From Pseudomonas syringae KCTC 12500 (GTDB taxonomy: Bacteria > Pseudomonadota > Gammaproteobacteria > Pseudomonadales > Pseudomonadaceae): a DNA stretch of 64,000 nt. Made by a program: the position numbers and the translations under genes. Below, piece by piece: positions 38,748-47,603 of this stretch. The stretch covers positions 3,507,501 to 3,571,500 of the forward strand of contig NZ_AYTM02000002.1 of the NCBI RefSeq assembly GCF_000507185.2. The letters run 5' to 3'. The notes under the pieces are model-generated. The model was not told the DNA's origin. It saw nothing but the letters and a program-made list of their open reading frames with translations, and made no database searches. Within the stretch, counting starts at the first letter, position 1. Each line of letters starts with the position of its first letter.

Positions 38748-41030
38748 ATGAAGTTTTCCAGAATTCACCTTGCGTTGGTCGCCGCGGGCATGAGTCACGG
38801 CATGGTTATGGCCGACACGAGTGCCAGTGATGTCGGCACCATTGGCGTGCAAGGCAGGGCGACGGTTGGCGGTGGCTATATGGTGCAGGAGGAGAGCATC
38901 AAGGCGCGTTCCACTGTCACCAAAGAAGCGCTCGATAAGCAGACGGCAACCGGGAATGCGATCGACAAGCTCAAGTACACACCGGGCCTGAACATCTCCA
39001 GCGAAGACGCCACCGGTCTTTCCGGTTTCAAGTTCACCATGCGCGGGCTCAACTCCGATCAGGTCGGCATGTCGGTAGACGGGATGCCGATCAACGACTC
39101 CGGCAACTACGCGCTGTACTCCAACCTGCTGGGGGACCCGGAAAACATCGATCAGATTTTCGTGACGCAAGGCTCTGCCGAAAGTGACGGCCCGCATATC
39201 GGTTCCAGCGGTGGCAACATCGGTATCGTCACCATCCGGCCCACCAAGGAAACCGGCGCATTCGTCAAGCAGGTGGCGGGCAGCAACGGCACTTACAAGA
39301 CCTTCGCGCGACTCAACACCGGAGAAATCAACGGGCTGAGCAACTGGCTGTCGATGTCTCACACCGAAGGTCAGAAATGGCGCGGCGATGGCGCGGTGCG
39401 TGCCGACAAGGTGGAGTGGAACAGCTTCTTCGACATGGGCTCGGGCAATACCGCCAACCTGATCCTCAAGTACCACGAACAGGACAACAACAGTTACAGC
39501 CAGCTCACCAAGAGTCAGTTCCAGCAGAACGGGCGCAAGTTTGACCCTTATCCTTCGACGCCAGCGCTGGGCAGCAACGGTAAATTGTCCAGCTACTACG
39601 AGCTGGCGCAGAACCCGTTCCAGACGTTCACCGGCGTGCTCAATACCCAATTCAAACTGGCCGACAACCTGTCTCTTTCCGTCATCCCCTATTATTTCTG
39701 GGGTAACGGCAGCGGCGTGAACAGTTCTTCCTATGCGCTCAACCGCGGCTCGAATCAGAACGGCGTATTCGACCTGAGCAACCTGCCGACGGCGGCGGCT
39801 TATAACGCAGACGGGTCATCGACCACTGGCGTGTATTACCGTCCTTCGCGCACCCAGACCTGGCGTCCGGGGATCACCACCAAGTTGAACTGGGACGTCA
39901 ACGACGAACACAGCGTACAGGTCGGCTACTGGTATGAACGCGCGCGTCAGTCGCAGACTCAGCCCTTCATCCGCCTGAAGAGCAATGGTAAGCCTGAAAG
40001 CATCCAGCCGGATTCGGACTACATGGTCGATGCCAACGGCAATGAGATCCAGGGCCGTGACCGCTATACCGTGACGCCTGCACAAAAAGTCTGGGCTCAG
40101 GACACCTGGTATTTCGCCCCGGACTGGACGCTGGTCGGCGGCCTGGCCTTCATGAACGTCGAACGCGAAGGCACCAACCACGGCAGCCTGACCGAGCGGC
40201 CGGAAAAACGGGACCAGACCTACAACAAGCTGTTGCCGAACGTCGGCCTCAAATACCAGCTGGATGAGCGCGACCAGTTGTTCTACAGCCTGTCACGCAA
40301 CATGCGCGTGCCGCAGAACTACGTTCTGTATGACCCGGGCACCGGCTCCATCGACAGCAAGCCGGAAACCAGCTGGAACCACGAACTGGGCTGGCGCTAC
40401 ACCGAACAGGACATGACGCTGGCGGCCACGCTGTTCTACCTGCAGTTCAAAGACCGTCAGGTGTCATCAAAAGACGTCAATGGCGACTTTGCCGACATCA
40501 ACGCCGGTGCAGTCGACAACAGCGGTCTGGAACTGGAATGGAGTGGCCTGCTGCCGCACCATTTCAATTACTACACCTCGTACACCTATACCCGCGCCAA
40601 ACAGAAAGATGACCTGACCGTCTTCAATAACGGCGCCGCCATCGAGTTGCCCACCAGTGGCAAGCAATTTACCAACGTGCCGAAGAACATGCTGGCCGCC
40701 AACATCGGCTACGACGACGGCAGTTATTACGGGACCTTTGGCGCCAAGCTCACCAGCAAGCTGTATGGCGACCTGACCAACGACGAAAGCATTCCGGGGC
40801 GCACCATCTTCAATCTGGGCGCAGGGATCTACCTGCCGGTGGACAAGAAAATCGTCAAGGACGCCACCTTGCGTCTGAACGTCGACAACCTGTTCGACAA
40901 GGAATACCTGGACGGCGTGTACACCACCAAAACCAACGCGGGCACTTACAGCGGTTTCCGCGATGGCGACCCGGCCTACATCGTCGGGGTCGAGCGTACG
41001 GTCACCGTTTCTCTTGAAGCCAATTTCTAA
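38748..41030 (+). CDS. TonB-dependent outer-membrane receptor
   Basis: 760 residues from the ATG at 38748 with AAGGAA upstream. A signal peptide ends near MVMADTSA; a possible TonB box (DVGTIGVQG) follows, then the plug (TPGLNISS, FTMRGLNSD, GGNIGIVTIRP), then a 22-strand beta-barrel ending in a terminal phenylalanine (VSLEANF). Starts upstream lie inside tonB. The ligand is not evident: no siderophore or heme genes are nearby. The Pho-like promoter array and the PhoD and PLD neighbours suggest a phosphorus-containing substrate, by inference only. Confidence 0.9.
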   Translation: MKFSRIHLALVAAGMSHGMVMADTSASDVGTIGVQGRATVGGGYMVQEESIKARSTVTKEALDKQTATGNAIDKLKYTPGLNISSEDATGLSGFKFTMRGLNSDQVGMSVDGMPINDSGNYALYSNLLGDPENIDQIFVTQGSAESDGPHIGSSGGNIGIVTIRPTKETGAFVKQVAGSNGTYKTFARLNTGEINGLSNWLSMSHTEGQKWRGDGAVRADKVEWNSFFDMGSGNTANLILKYHEQDNNSYSQLTKSQFQQNGRKFDPYPSTPALGSNGKLSSYYELAQNPFQTFTGVLNTQFKLADNLSLSVIPYYFWGNGSGVNSSSYALNRGSNQNGVFDLSNLPTAAAYNADGSSTTGVYYRPSRTQTWRPGITTKLNWDVNDEHSVQVGYWYERARQSQTQPFIRLKSNGKPESIQPDSDYMVDANGNEIQGRDRYTVTPAQKVWAQDTWYFAPDWTLVGGLAFMNVEREGTNHGSLTERPEKRDQTYNKLLPNVGLKYQLDERDQLFYSLSRNMRVPQNYVLYDPGTGSIDSKPETSWNHELGWRYTEQDMTLAATLFYLQFKDRQVSSKDVNGDFADINAGAVDNSGLELEWSGLLPHHFNYYTSYTYTRAKQKDDLTVFNNGAAIELPTSGKQFTNVPKNMLAANIGYDDGSYYGTFGAKLTSKLYGDLTNDESIPGRTIFNLGAGIYLPVDKKIVKDATLRLNVDNLFDKEYLDGVYTTKTNAGTYSGFRDGDPAYIVGVERTVTVSLEANF

Positions 41031-41055
41031 TCTTCATTGACCAGAGGTCCCTGCC

Positions 41056-41706
41056 ATGGACATGAATCAGCTCCACGACATCACGTTCTATGTGATGTAC
41101 GCCGCCATCGCGATAGCGATCTTTGTCGCGATCGAACGAGGCATCTACTTCGCCTACGTGCGTCGCCAGTCGCGGGCGCTGCAAACGGCACTCGGTGCTT
41201 CGGTACACAGTGAAAAGGATCTGCCGGAGACGCTGACACGGCGGACCAGCCTGCCACTGGAAATGGTCCTGCCGGTGCTTGCGCAAAAAAATGCGCAGGG
41301 CTCGCGCAGGGATCTGGATGACGTCATCGAAACCCAGTACCTGAGCACTCGCGCACCGCTGGCCCGCAGCCTCTGGCTGATCGAAACCATCACCACCGCT
41401 GCGCCACTGTTGGGCTTGTTGGGGACGATTCTGGGCATCATCGATACCTTCAAGGCCCTGGCCAGTGCCGGGGTGTCCGACCCCGGGCAGATTTCCGCCG
41501 GTATCGGTACAGCGCTGTTCGCGACCGGGCTGGGTATTGCCATCGCCTTGTTCTGCGTGGTCTTTCACAACTACTTTCAGGACAGCCTGGAACGCATCAA
41601 TGACCAACTCAAGATCCTGCTGATCCGCGCTTCCAGCGGAGCACGTGTGCATGACGAGGCCGAGCATCCGGTTGCGTCGGCCCAACCGAAATACCGGACG
41701 GCCTGA
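41056..41706 (+). CDS. exbB: ExbB-type proton channel protein
   Basis: 216 residues of the MotA/TolQ/ExbB family, with three membrane helices: about 10-30, then a pair at about 120-140 and 155-180. The conserved APLLGLLGTILGIIDTF and ISAGIGTALFATGLGIAIA segments identify it. It partners with ExbD and TonB from the same operon. It is placed after the receptor gene, separated from it by 25 bases, which suggests one transcript. Confidence 0.9.
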   Translation: MDMNQLHDITFYVMYAAIAIAIFVAIERGIYFAYVRRQSRALQTALGASVHSEKDLPETLTRRTSLPLEMVLPVLAQKNAQGSRRDLDDVIETQYLSTRAPLARSLWLIETITTAAPLLGLLGTILGIIDTFKALASAGVSDPGQISAGIGTALFATGLGIAIALFCVVFHNYFQDSLERINDQLKILLIRASSGARVHDEAEHPVASAQPKYRTA

Positions 41707-41769
41707 TCCACTGAACGGCGCGTGCTCTGGCATGCGCCATCTTGTCTGTGTCTGGCGATGAGGCTCGCA

Positions 41770-43026
41770 ATGCCCTTTTACCCTTCGTATCGTCGATTGT
41801 CCCTGAGCTCCCGCGCCGTGATCGCAGCGTTACTGCTGGGCAGTTCGTGCGCGCAAGCAGACTTCGCCATCCCGGGTTTCGAACTGGTACACACCGTGCC
41901 GGTCGGGTCTGACCTGCAGACGCCTGACCTGCGAGCGCCCGGCGAGGTCTGGCGCGAGCTGTTTGACGGGGCTCGCCAGCGTATCGACATCGAACAGTTC
42001 TATGTCGCCGACCACGCAGGCTCGGTCATGGACAAGGTGCTTGAAAGCCTGACGGCAGCCGGGCAGCGCAGAGTGAAAATCCGTTTTCTGCTGGAAGAAA
42101 AAGGCCTGAAACTTTCCGACCCGCAGACCCTTGAGCGACTGCGCGCCATCCCCAACCTCACCTTGCGCGTACTGCCCTACGCAAAGCTCACGGGCAGCGG
42201 CATCATTCACGCCAAATTCCTGGTCGTGGATGGACGACAGGCGTTCATCGGCAGTCAGAACTTCGATTGGCGCTCGCTGGAGCATATCCATGAAACCGGC
42301 CTGCGCATTGACGAGCCGACCGTCGTACGCCAGACGCAGGCCATATTCGATCAGGACTGGCTTGCCCAGGCCGCCATTACCGAGGGCAAACCGGTTCCTG
42401 TACCGCGCCCCGTCGATAGCACTTTGCCCAACGGCAATTACCTGATCGCCAGTCCGCAGCGCTATAACCCGCCGGGGGTCGTCGACTCCCAGACCGAACT
42501 GCCCCGGTTGCTGGCGCAAGCCAAAAGCGAGGTTCGTGTCCAGTTGCTGGACTACGCGCCCCTGTCCTACGGGCCCGACAAAACCCGGCCTTACTATGCG
42601 GTCATCGATAATGCCCTGCGCAGCGCAGCCGCCCGCGGCGTGTCGATCAAACTCATGGTGTCCGACTGGAACACCGGTATGCCCGAAGTCGCCTACCTCA
42701 AGAGTCTGGCCCTGGTGCCCAACGTGCAGGTGCGCATCGTCACATTGCCGATGGCGGCTCAGGGTTTTATCCCCTATGCACGCGTGATCCACAGCAAGAC
42801 CATGGATATTGATGATCAGGTTGCCTGGGTAGGCACCAGCAACTGGCTGGGCGGCTACCTCGACAACTCGCGCAATCTGGAAGTGGTGATGCACGACGGC
42901 TCGATGGCCAAACGCATCGGCCAACTGCACGAGCAGCTTTGGGATGGGCCGTACGCCAAGCCCATCGACATCAATCGCGACTACCCGGAACCGCATCCGG
43001 GTAAGCCGAATGCACCTGACCACTAG
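41770..43026 (+). CDS. secreted phospholipase-D-family protein
   Basis: 418 residues from the ATG at 41770, with GAGG just before it; the signal peptide ends near SSCAQA. Two HxK(x4)D catalytic motifs are visible: HAKFLVVDGRQAFIGSQN (about residue 155) and HSKTMDIDDQVAWVGTSN (about 340). PLD enzymes cut phosphodiester bonds in phospholipids or nucleic acids. It follows exbB by 63 bases on the same strand and may share its transcript. Cardiolipin synthases have similar motifs but are membrane-embedded, which this is not. Confidence 0.87.
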   Translation: MPFYPSYRRLSLSSRAVIAALLLGSSCAQADFAIPGFELVHTVPVGSDLQTPDLRAPGEVWRELFDGARQRIDIEQFYVADHAGSVMDKVLESLTAAGQRRVKIRFLLEEKGLKLSDPQTLERLRAIPNLTLRVLPYAKLTGSGIIHAKFLVVDGRQAFIGSQNFDWRSLEHIHETGLRIDEPTVVRQTQAIFDQDWLAQAAITEGKPVPVPRPVDSTLPNGNYLIASPQRYNPPGVVDSQTELPRLLAQAKSEVRVQLLDYAPLSYGPDKTRPYYAVIDNALRSAAARGVSIKLMVSDWNTGMPEVAYLKSLALVPNVQVRIVTLPMAAQGFIPYARVIHSKTMDIDDQVAWVGTSNWLGGYLDNSRNLEVVMHDGSMAKRIGQLHEQLWDGPYAKPIDINRDYPEPHPGKPNAPDH

Positions 43027-43105
43027 GCCCCTCTGCCCGCTTCAGCCACAATGACGCCTTTCACCCACCAGCCTGCTGCGGGCTGTAAACGGATTGGTGC
43101 TACTG

Positions 43106-44317
43106 ATGATGCTCTCTTTCAAGCCATGGTTGCGGGGCCTGGCGCTGGTTTTGCCACTGGCTGCGTTACTGACCGCGTGTGACAAGTCCGACAAATCTGA
43201 CAAGCCGGTGACGCCGTCTGCGCCGCCGCACACCACGTATAGCCAGGCTGGCTGGGACGCGCTGCCTGCGGTGTCCGACGCGGATTTGCAGGCCGGTTTT
43301 GCCTCTTGGCGCAGTGCGTGTGTGCGTTTGAAATCTGATGCGGTGTGGGGGCCAACGTGTGCGGCGGCTGCGAGTCTTGCGGCTGCGCCTGATGCTGCGC
43401 AGATCCGCACCTTTTTGCAGGAGCAGCTGCAGGTCTACAGCCTGCGCGCCGACGGGGGCAGTGCCGATGGTTTGATCACCGGCTACTACGAGCCTGTTTA
43501 TCCGGGCAGCCTGACGCAGACCGCCACGGCCAATGTGCCGGTGTATGGCATTCCGGACGATCTGATCGTGGTCAATCTGGACAGCATTTACCCCGAGCTC
43601 AAAGGCAAGCGTCTGCGCGGTCGGCTTGAGGGGCGTGTGCTCAAGCCTTACGACGACGCTGCGACGATCAGCGCGCAAGGCTTGAACGCGCCGGTGATTG
43701 CCTGGCTGACCGACCCGATGGATCTGCAGTTCCTGCAGATTCAGGGCTCCGGTCGCGTGAGTCTGGAGGATGGCTCGCAGCTGCGTCTGGGCTATGCCGA
43801 TCAGAACGGTCGTCCGTATCGCGCGATTGGTCGCTGGCTGGTAGAGCAGGGGCAGTTGAAGAAGGAAGACGTGACCATGGGCAGCATCGCGGCCTGGGCC
43901 AAGGCGCATCCGGAGCGGATCAGCGAGCTGCTGGCGAGCAATCCCAGCTACGTGTTTTTTGCCCGTAACCCCGACAGCAACGAAGGCCCGCGCGGCTCGC
44001 TGAATGTGCCGCTGACCCCCGGCTACAGCGTGGCCATCGATCGCAAGGTGATTCCGCTGGGCAGTCTGCTCTGGCTCTCCACCACGCGGCCGGATGGCAG
44101 CAGCGTGGTGCGTCCGGTCGCTGCCCAGGACACGGGCGGTGCGATTGCCGGTGAAGTACGCGCCGACCTGTTCTGGGGGACCGGCGACGAGGCGGGCAAG
44201 CTGGCTGGCGACATGAAGCAGAAAGGTAATATCTGGCTGTTATGGCCCAAGGGCATGCCGTTGCCTCAGTCCGCAGAAACAGTTCCTGCAACAACCTCGG
44301 CTGCCGCTAGTCACTGA
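43106..44317 (+). CDS. mltA: membrane-bound lytic murein transglycosylase A
   Basis: 403 residues from the ATG at 43106; the ATG one codon later is equally good. A lipoprotein signal (ALLTAC) puts the cysteine at about residue 25, anchoring it to the outer membrane. The MltA barrel has LITGYYEPVYPGS, QIQGSGRVSL and the 3D-like active-site region AQDTGGAI followed by RADLFWG, with the catalytic aspartate. It cleaves peptidoglycan to form 1,6-anhydromuropeptides. The length is normal for the family. Confidence 0.93.
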   Translation: MMLSFKPWLRGLALVLPLAALLTACDKSDKSDKPVTPSAPPHTTYSQAGWDALPAVSDADLQAGFASWRSACVRLKSDAVWGPTCAAAASLAAAPDAAQIRTFLQEQLQVYSLRADGGSADGLITGYYEPVYPGSLTQTATANVPVYGIPDDLIVVNLDSIYPELKGKRLRGRLEGRVLKPYDDAATISAQGLNAPVIAWLTDPMDLQFLQIQGSGRVSLEDGSQLRLGYADQNGRPYRAIGRWLVEQGQLKKEDVTMGSIAAWAKAHPERISELLASNPSYVFFARNPDSNEGPRGSLNVPLTPGYSVAIDRKVIPLGSLLWLSTTRPDGSSVVRPVAAQDTGGAIAGEVRADLFWGTGDEAGKLAGDMKQKGNIWLLWPKGMPLPQSAETVPATTSAAASH

Positions 44318-44634
44318 AATCCCTTCACCTCGATAGCTACCTTCCTGCTCGATGTATAGGTAGCTATCTTCTTCATGCCCTCGTTTTCCTTCCAAATACG
44401 CCTGAGATAGCGAAATGCAATGGGGCGAGAGTGCTGCCAACAGCGCCGCCAGAGCCATCGGTTTGCAGGTGAAAAAAGCCGGCATTCAGGCCACTTCACA
44501 GCGTCAATTCCAGATTTAGACGTTACCCATTGCCGAGTGCCCCGGCGGACTCGACTGGTTGCCGTCGTCATTACAACCTGCGCCGTAAAGCGTGGCCGCC
44601 ACGCAGATCACCGAGCTTGCCAATGAATCGACGG
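44318..44634. other. degenerate stretch without a supported gene
   Basis: Between mltA and the decayed fragment at 44635 there are only short overlapping frames on both strands. On the minus strand a 21-codon frame (MKKIATYTSSRKV, ending 44326) has a start codon but no family match. The region looks like decayed or rearranged DNA. Confidence 0.5.
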
Positions 44635-44900
44635 AGACAGCAAGCTGCCCAACGTCGCGCTGATCGGCACGTCGTTCTCGCGCAATTCGGGTTTTGTCGG
44701 GTTTCTACAGCGCGCACTCGGCGCCCCGATTGGCAACGTTGCCAAGGACTGCGGCGAGCTCTTGGCAACGTTGCCAACCTTTACTTTGACAACCCGGCCT
44801 TCCGCCAGACGCCGCCCAAACTGCTCATATGGGAAATTCCCGAGCGGGATCTGCAGACCATTTATGGGAGGATCGACAAGTTAGATGTAACTGTAAAATA
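44635..44900 (+). pseudogene. remnant of an AlgX/AlgJ-like SGNH O-acetylase gene
   Basis: Two pieces of one protein are seen in different frames. The first (about 44642-44740) reads KLPNVALIGTSFSRNSGF, then LQRALGAPIGNVAKD; the second (about 44769-44890) reads NLYFDNPAFRQTPPKLLIWE, then IPERDLQTIYGR. Together these resemble the GTSFS and late LLIWEIPER segments of AlgX/AlgJ alginate acetylation proteins. A frameshift or small duplication around GCAACGTTGCCAA, which occurs twice, breaks the frame, and the 5' part is missing. It is not expected to give a working protein. Confidence 0.65.
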
Positions 44901-44913
44901 AACCTCGGGCATA

Positions 44914-44981
44914 CCCTGTTCGAGACAGGGTTACGATTATCAAGTCTCAGATGGAATAACGCCCGGCTGAAGCCGGGCGTT
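44914..44981. terminator. two hairpins, the second a terminator
   Basis: ACCCTGT/ACAGGGT (44914-44932) and AACGCCCGGC/GCCGGGCGTT (44959-44981) lie beyond the stop of the bacteriocin immunity gene on the minus strand. The second is followed by TCTTT on the plus strand and preceded by ATTCC on the minus, so it may serve either side. Confidence 0.55.
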
Positions 44982-44983
44982 CT

Positions 44984-45262
44984 TTAGATAGTGTAACTTT
45001 TATTCAAAAGAATATTTTTTTCAGCGATGAAAGCGGGCTCCTTCCAGTTGGGTCCTTTAGACGTGCGACCATTTGCATCTAAAGCCAGAATGCCCTCACG
45101 GAAAAGTCGGGTGTAAGTTCCCCAAAGCTCACCGGACTGAAGTGCCTCAAATTTATAAGTGGTGTACAGTCTGTCTATCCGTGGTTGGGACGTAGTTAGA
45201 GCCAGGACTGCCAATACATCTGCCACGGTTTCGTTAATGATAATGTCTCTGATGTGGGTCAT
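44984..45262 (-). CDS. putative bacteriocin immunity protein
   Basis: 92 residues. The ATG at 45262 (MTHIRDIIINETVADV) comes one base after the toxin stop codon and has a GGAG ribosome site; longer frames reach back into the toxin gene. It is a small soluble protein with a conserved-looking centre (ALQSGELWGTYTRLFREGI). I do not recognise its family. Its position just after the toxin, translational coupling and small size are what one expects of an immunity gene. AT-rich codon use, like the toxin. Confidence 0.7.
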   Translation of the reverse strand: MTHIRDIIINETVADVLAVLALTTSQPRIDRLYTTYKFEALQSGELWGTYTRLFREGILALDANGRTSKGPNWKEPAFIAEKNILLNKSYTI

Positions 45263-45263
45263 T

Positions 45264-47300
45264 TCATTGGCCTCCCAATGCGTCAGCATGATCTTGTTTG
45301 TCACCAGCCGATTGAGCCGCTTCGGTGTAAAGAAAATCACGATTTTCGTTAATTCTATAATCCTCAAGGGCTGCCGTATGAGCGTTATTCCATACGTTAC
45401 CTTGCACGCCATCAGCCACCCCCAGTGCCCTGTAACGTTCTAATTCCCTGAGCTCGTGGGTGTAAAATCTTTTATCAGTATCCGTCACGGCTAACTCGCC
45501 GCGCAAAATTTTTTCCAGACGATCAATCATTATAGTATTCGCATCTGATGAGCCGAATCGGCCTGTGTGCAGCTTAACGAGATCAATGCCGTCCTGAGTG
45601 ACTGAGGCGGTTGTCCAGTCAAGGTTTTGGGTGGGGCCGCCCGCTTTTTCAGGATCGTACATTCGACCGCTATGCTCTCCTTTGGTTGTTGCCCCTTCAT
45701 AGGGGCTGTTGAACACCACATAGACCGGAGGCAGACCCGAATTTAACGGATAAACGTAAATGGCGTCCCGAATATCCATCTGGCTGGTGCCGGGTAAAGG
45801 TTCGGCCTTCACCTCGATAGGCTCCAGTGTAATTCCAGCGTACGCCGGAGTTTCGACTGGTTGCGCCACCGTCGTCGTTGAGCTGTTTCCAGGTGCTGCG
45901 ATTGGAAACGTCAAGGTGATGGGCGGGGTGTCCGAAGTGGTAAAGGTGTAGGCGTTGGCCACTGGGTCCAGTATCAGAGCCCTCACAGGCACCTTGGGAG
46001 AAAATCCGCCTTCGGCTTGTGTTGCCACGACTGAATACTTCGACTGATCGCCGTAAATTCTATAGGGCATATCGACCGTTCCACCCGTTGCCGCCACGTC
46101 ATTCAAGGCGTCGGGCAGATCAGGCATCAGAACTCTGGCCGGAAGGTCCAGCATTCTTTCCGTTAACTCTCCATTGCCAAGCGAAGGGGAGTACAGCAAC
46201 GTGCCGATGCCTACGGCTGTGGTAGAGCTGACAGCCGTGCCTGCGAGAGCCGTTAATATTTCGATAGCGGCTTGAATGGTAGCGTCCAGAAAGAGACCGG
46301 ATCCTGCTGTAACGGAAATGACTCCTACAACTGCACCCAACTGCGGTGTACCAGCTTCCGGGAGCCTGAGCGTCTTGCCCGCTTCTAGCGCTTGAGCTTC
46401 TGCCGTCACGCGCGCGTGCTCGTCAGCGTCACGCTGGGCCTGCGTCTCTGCCTCCATACGAGCTTGTTCAGCCGCTTCGGCAGCTACTCGGCGAGCTTCT
46501 GCTTCGGCAGCAAGAAGAGCCTGCTCATCCGCTACTCGCTTGGCTTCAGCCTCCACTGCAACTCGGGCTTGTTCAGCGGTTTCGGCAGCAAGTCGAGCGT
46601 GCTCTGCAGCTTCAACGGCAAGCCTCGTCGACTCGGTTTCTGCCGCGATACGTGCGTCCTCCCTGGCCTGCGCTGCAGCAATAGTATGGCTCAGTGATAC
46701 AGACCTCTCTGTGAGAATCCTGATTTTCTCTTCAAGAATTTTTGCTCTGTAGGCTGCTGTAACTGAGGCTTCCCAGCTTTTATAAACGTCAAGGGGAGAG
46801 CCCAGGTCTCTTCTTGTTTGAAAGATATTTAAAAAATCCACAGCGTTTTTTTTAATATCTACCGCCAATGCATGCCTGCCAAAGAAAGCATGAGCGCCTT
46901 CTTTGCTGTTGGCTAACTCAGCAGCGCGCTGTGAAATCAGGCTGTCCACCACGTTTTTTTCAATCGTAGACTTTTCTAACTCAGAGAAGGGGTAATCTCC
47001 TACGCCGGCAGAAATTTCCGCGTCAACGTCAGCCGGAAGGAGGGGCAAAAAGTCTATGTAAGACTGATGGATATTTTGCTGTGTTGAAGAGGCCGTCACG
47101 ATAATGGATATCGTGTACTGCTCGTTTCTTATACCCCTTTTACTGAAGAATGCATCCATCTCATGGTTTGCAGGAATAGTGCCGTCCCATCGCAGCGGTC
47201 TGGCGATTACTCCGGCTCCTGACAGCGGGCCTGATGGCCTGGGCAACGGCTGGCCAGGTGTTACGATTGTGGGTGGAAGAGTAATGACGTTTTGCGGCAT
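45264..47300 (-). CDS. S-type-pyocin-like bacteriocin
   Basis: 678 residues from the ATG at 47300 with AAGGAT upstream. After an N-terminal region comes an Ala/Glu/Arg-rich coiled coil (about residues 200-335), a short hydrophobic Gly/Ala-rich part (about 350-400), and a Pyocin_S translocation-type domain (about 430-570) whose end, YPLNSGLPPVYVVF, is typical. The last ~110 residues (QDGIDLVKLHTGRFGSSDAN, RFYTHELRELERYRALG, WNNAHTAALEDY) should be the toxic domain. It has no HNH or colicin pore motif; it recalls tRNase-type CdiA C-termini, but I cannot confirm that. No signal peptide, as usual for lysis-released bacteriocins. Confidence 0.8.
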   Translation of the reverse strand: MPQNVITLPPTIVTPGQPLPRPSGPLSGAGVIARPLRWDGTIPANHEMDAFFSKRGIRNEQYTISIIVTASSTQQNIHQSYIDFLPLLPADVDAEISAGVGDYPFSELEKSTIEKNVVDSLISQRAAELANSKEGAHAFFGRHALAVDIKKNAVDFLNIFQTRRDLGSPLDVYKSWEASVTAAYRAKILEEKIRILTERSVSLSHTIAAAQAREDARIAAETESTRLAVEAAEHARLAAETAEQARVAVEAEAKRVADEQALLAAEAEARRVAAEAAEQARMEAETQAQRDADEHARVTAEAQALEAGKTLRLPEAGTPQLGAVVGVISVTAGSGLFLDATIQAAIEILTALAGTAVSSTTAVGIGTLLYSPSLGNGELTERMLDLPARVLMPDLPDALNDVAATGGTVDMPYRIYGDQSKYSVVATQAEGGFSPKVPVRALILDPVANAYTFTTSDTPPITLTFPIAAPGNSSTTTVAQPVETPAYAGITLEPIEVKAEPLPGTSQMDIRDAIYVYPLNSGLPPVYVVFNSPYEGATTKGEHSGRMYDPEKAGGPTQNLDWTTASVTQDGIDLVKLHTGRFGSSDANTIMIDRLEKILRGELAVTDTDKRFYTHELRELERYRALGVADGVQGNVWNNAHTAALEDYRINENRDFLYTEAAQSAGDKQDHADALGGQ

Positions 47301-47603
47301 GTGCTTATCCTTAAGGTTTAAATCGCCGAATAATATCTCCTTGATATTAGGTAGTATTAATAGTCGCGAAGTGCGGTACATAGGTATAGGTAGTTGTTTT
47401 TTTGTTCAGGCTTTCAGGCACGCAATTGAAACGCATGCTGGTGTAGGACTGGTCAGCGGCCGCACGTAGTGTTGCCGGTTTTGTAATCCATCGCAGTGTT
47501 AAGGCGTTACTTCTGGTGCTGAATGCATTGGTCGCGGCGTACGTTGCTTTGAACCCATGGGACAGCAAGAGCCCCCCATAATCGAGCTAACCGTTCAGCC
47601 AAC
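47301..47603. other. bacteriocin promoter region
   Basis: 303 bases, AT-rich near the bacteriocin start. A minus-strand TATTAAT-like -10 may lie near 47355. I looked for LexA boxes and for PrtN-type P-boxes (ATTG repeats) and saw no convincing one. A 73-codon minus-strand frame here has no recognisable features. Confidence 0.45.

Noticed and set aside
37553..41706. Siderophore or heme uptake role for the TonB operon
   Set aside because: No Fur-box-like site, siderophore synthesis, sigma/anti-sigma or heme gene is adjacent; the neighbours concern phosphoesters.
41830..43023. 397-codon minus-strand frame
   Set aside because: Antisense shadow of the phospholipase-D gene, whose two HKD motifs and signal peptide prove the plus strand.
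47301..47603. LexA box or PrtN P-box upstream of the bacteriocin
   Set aside because: No CTGT-N8-ACAG site and no proper set of ATTG-type repeats found on reading the region.
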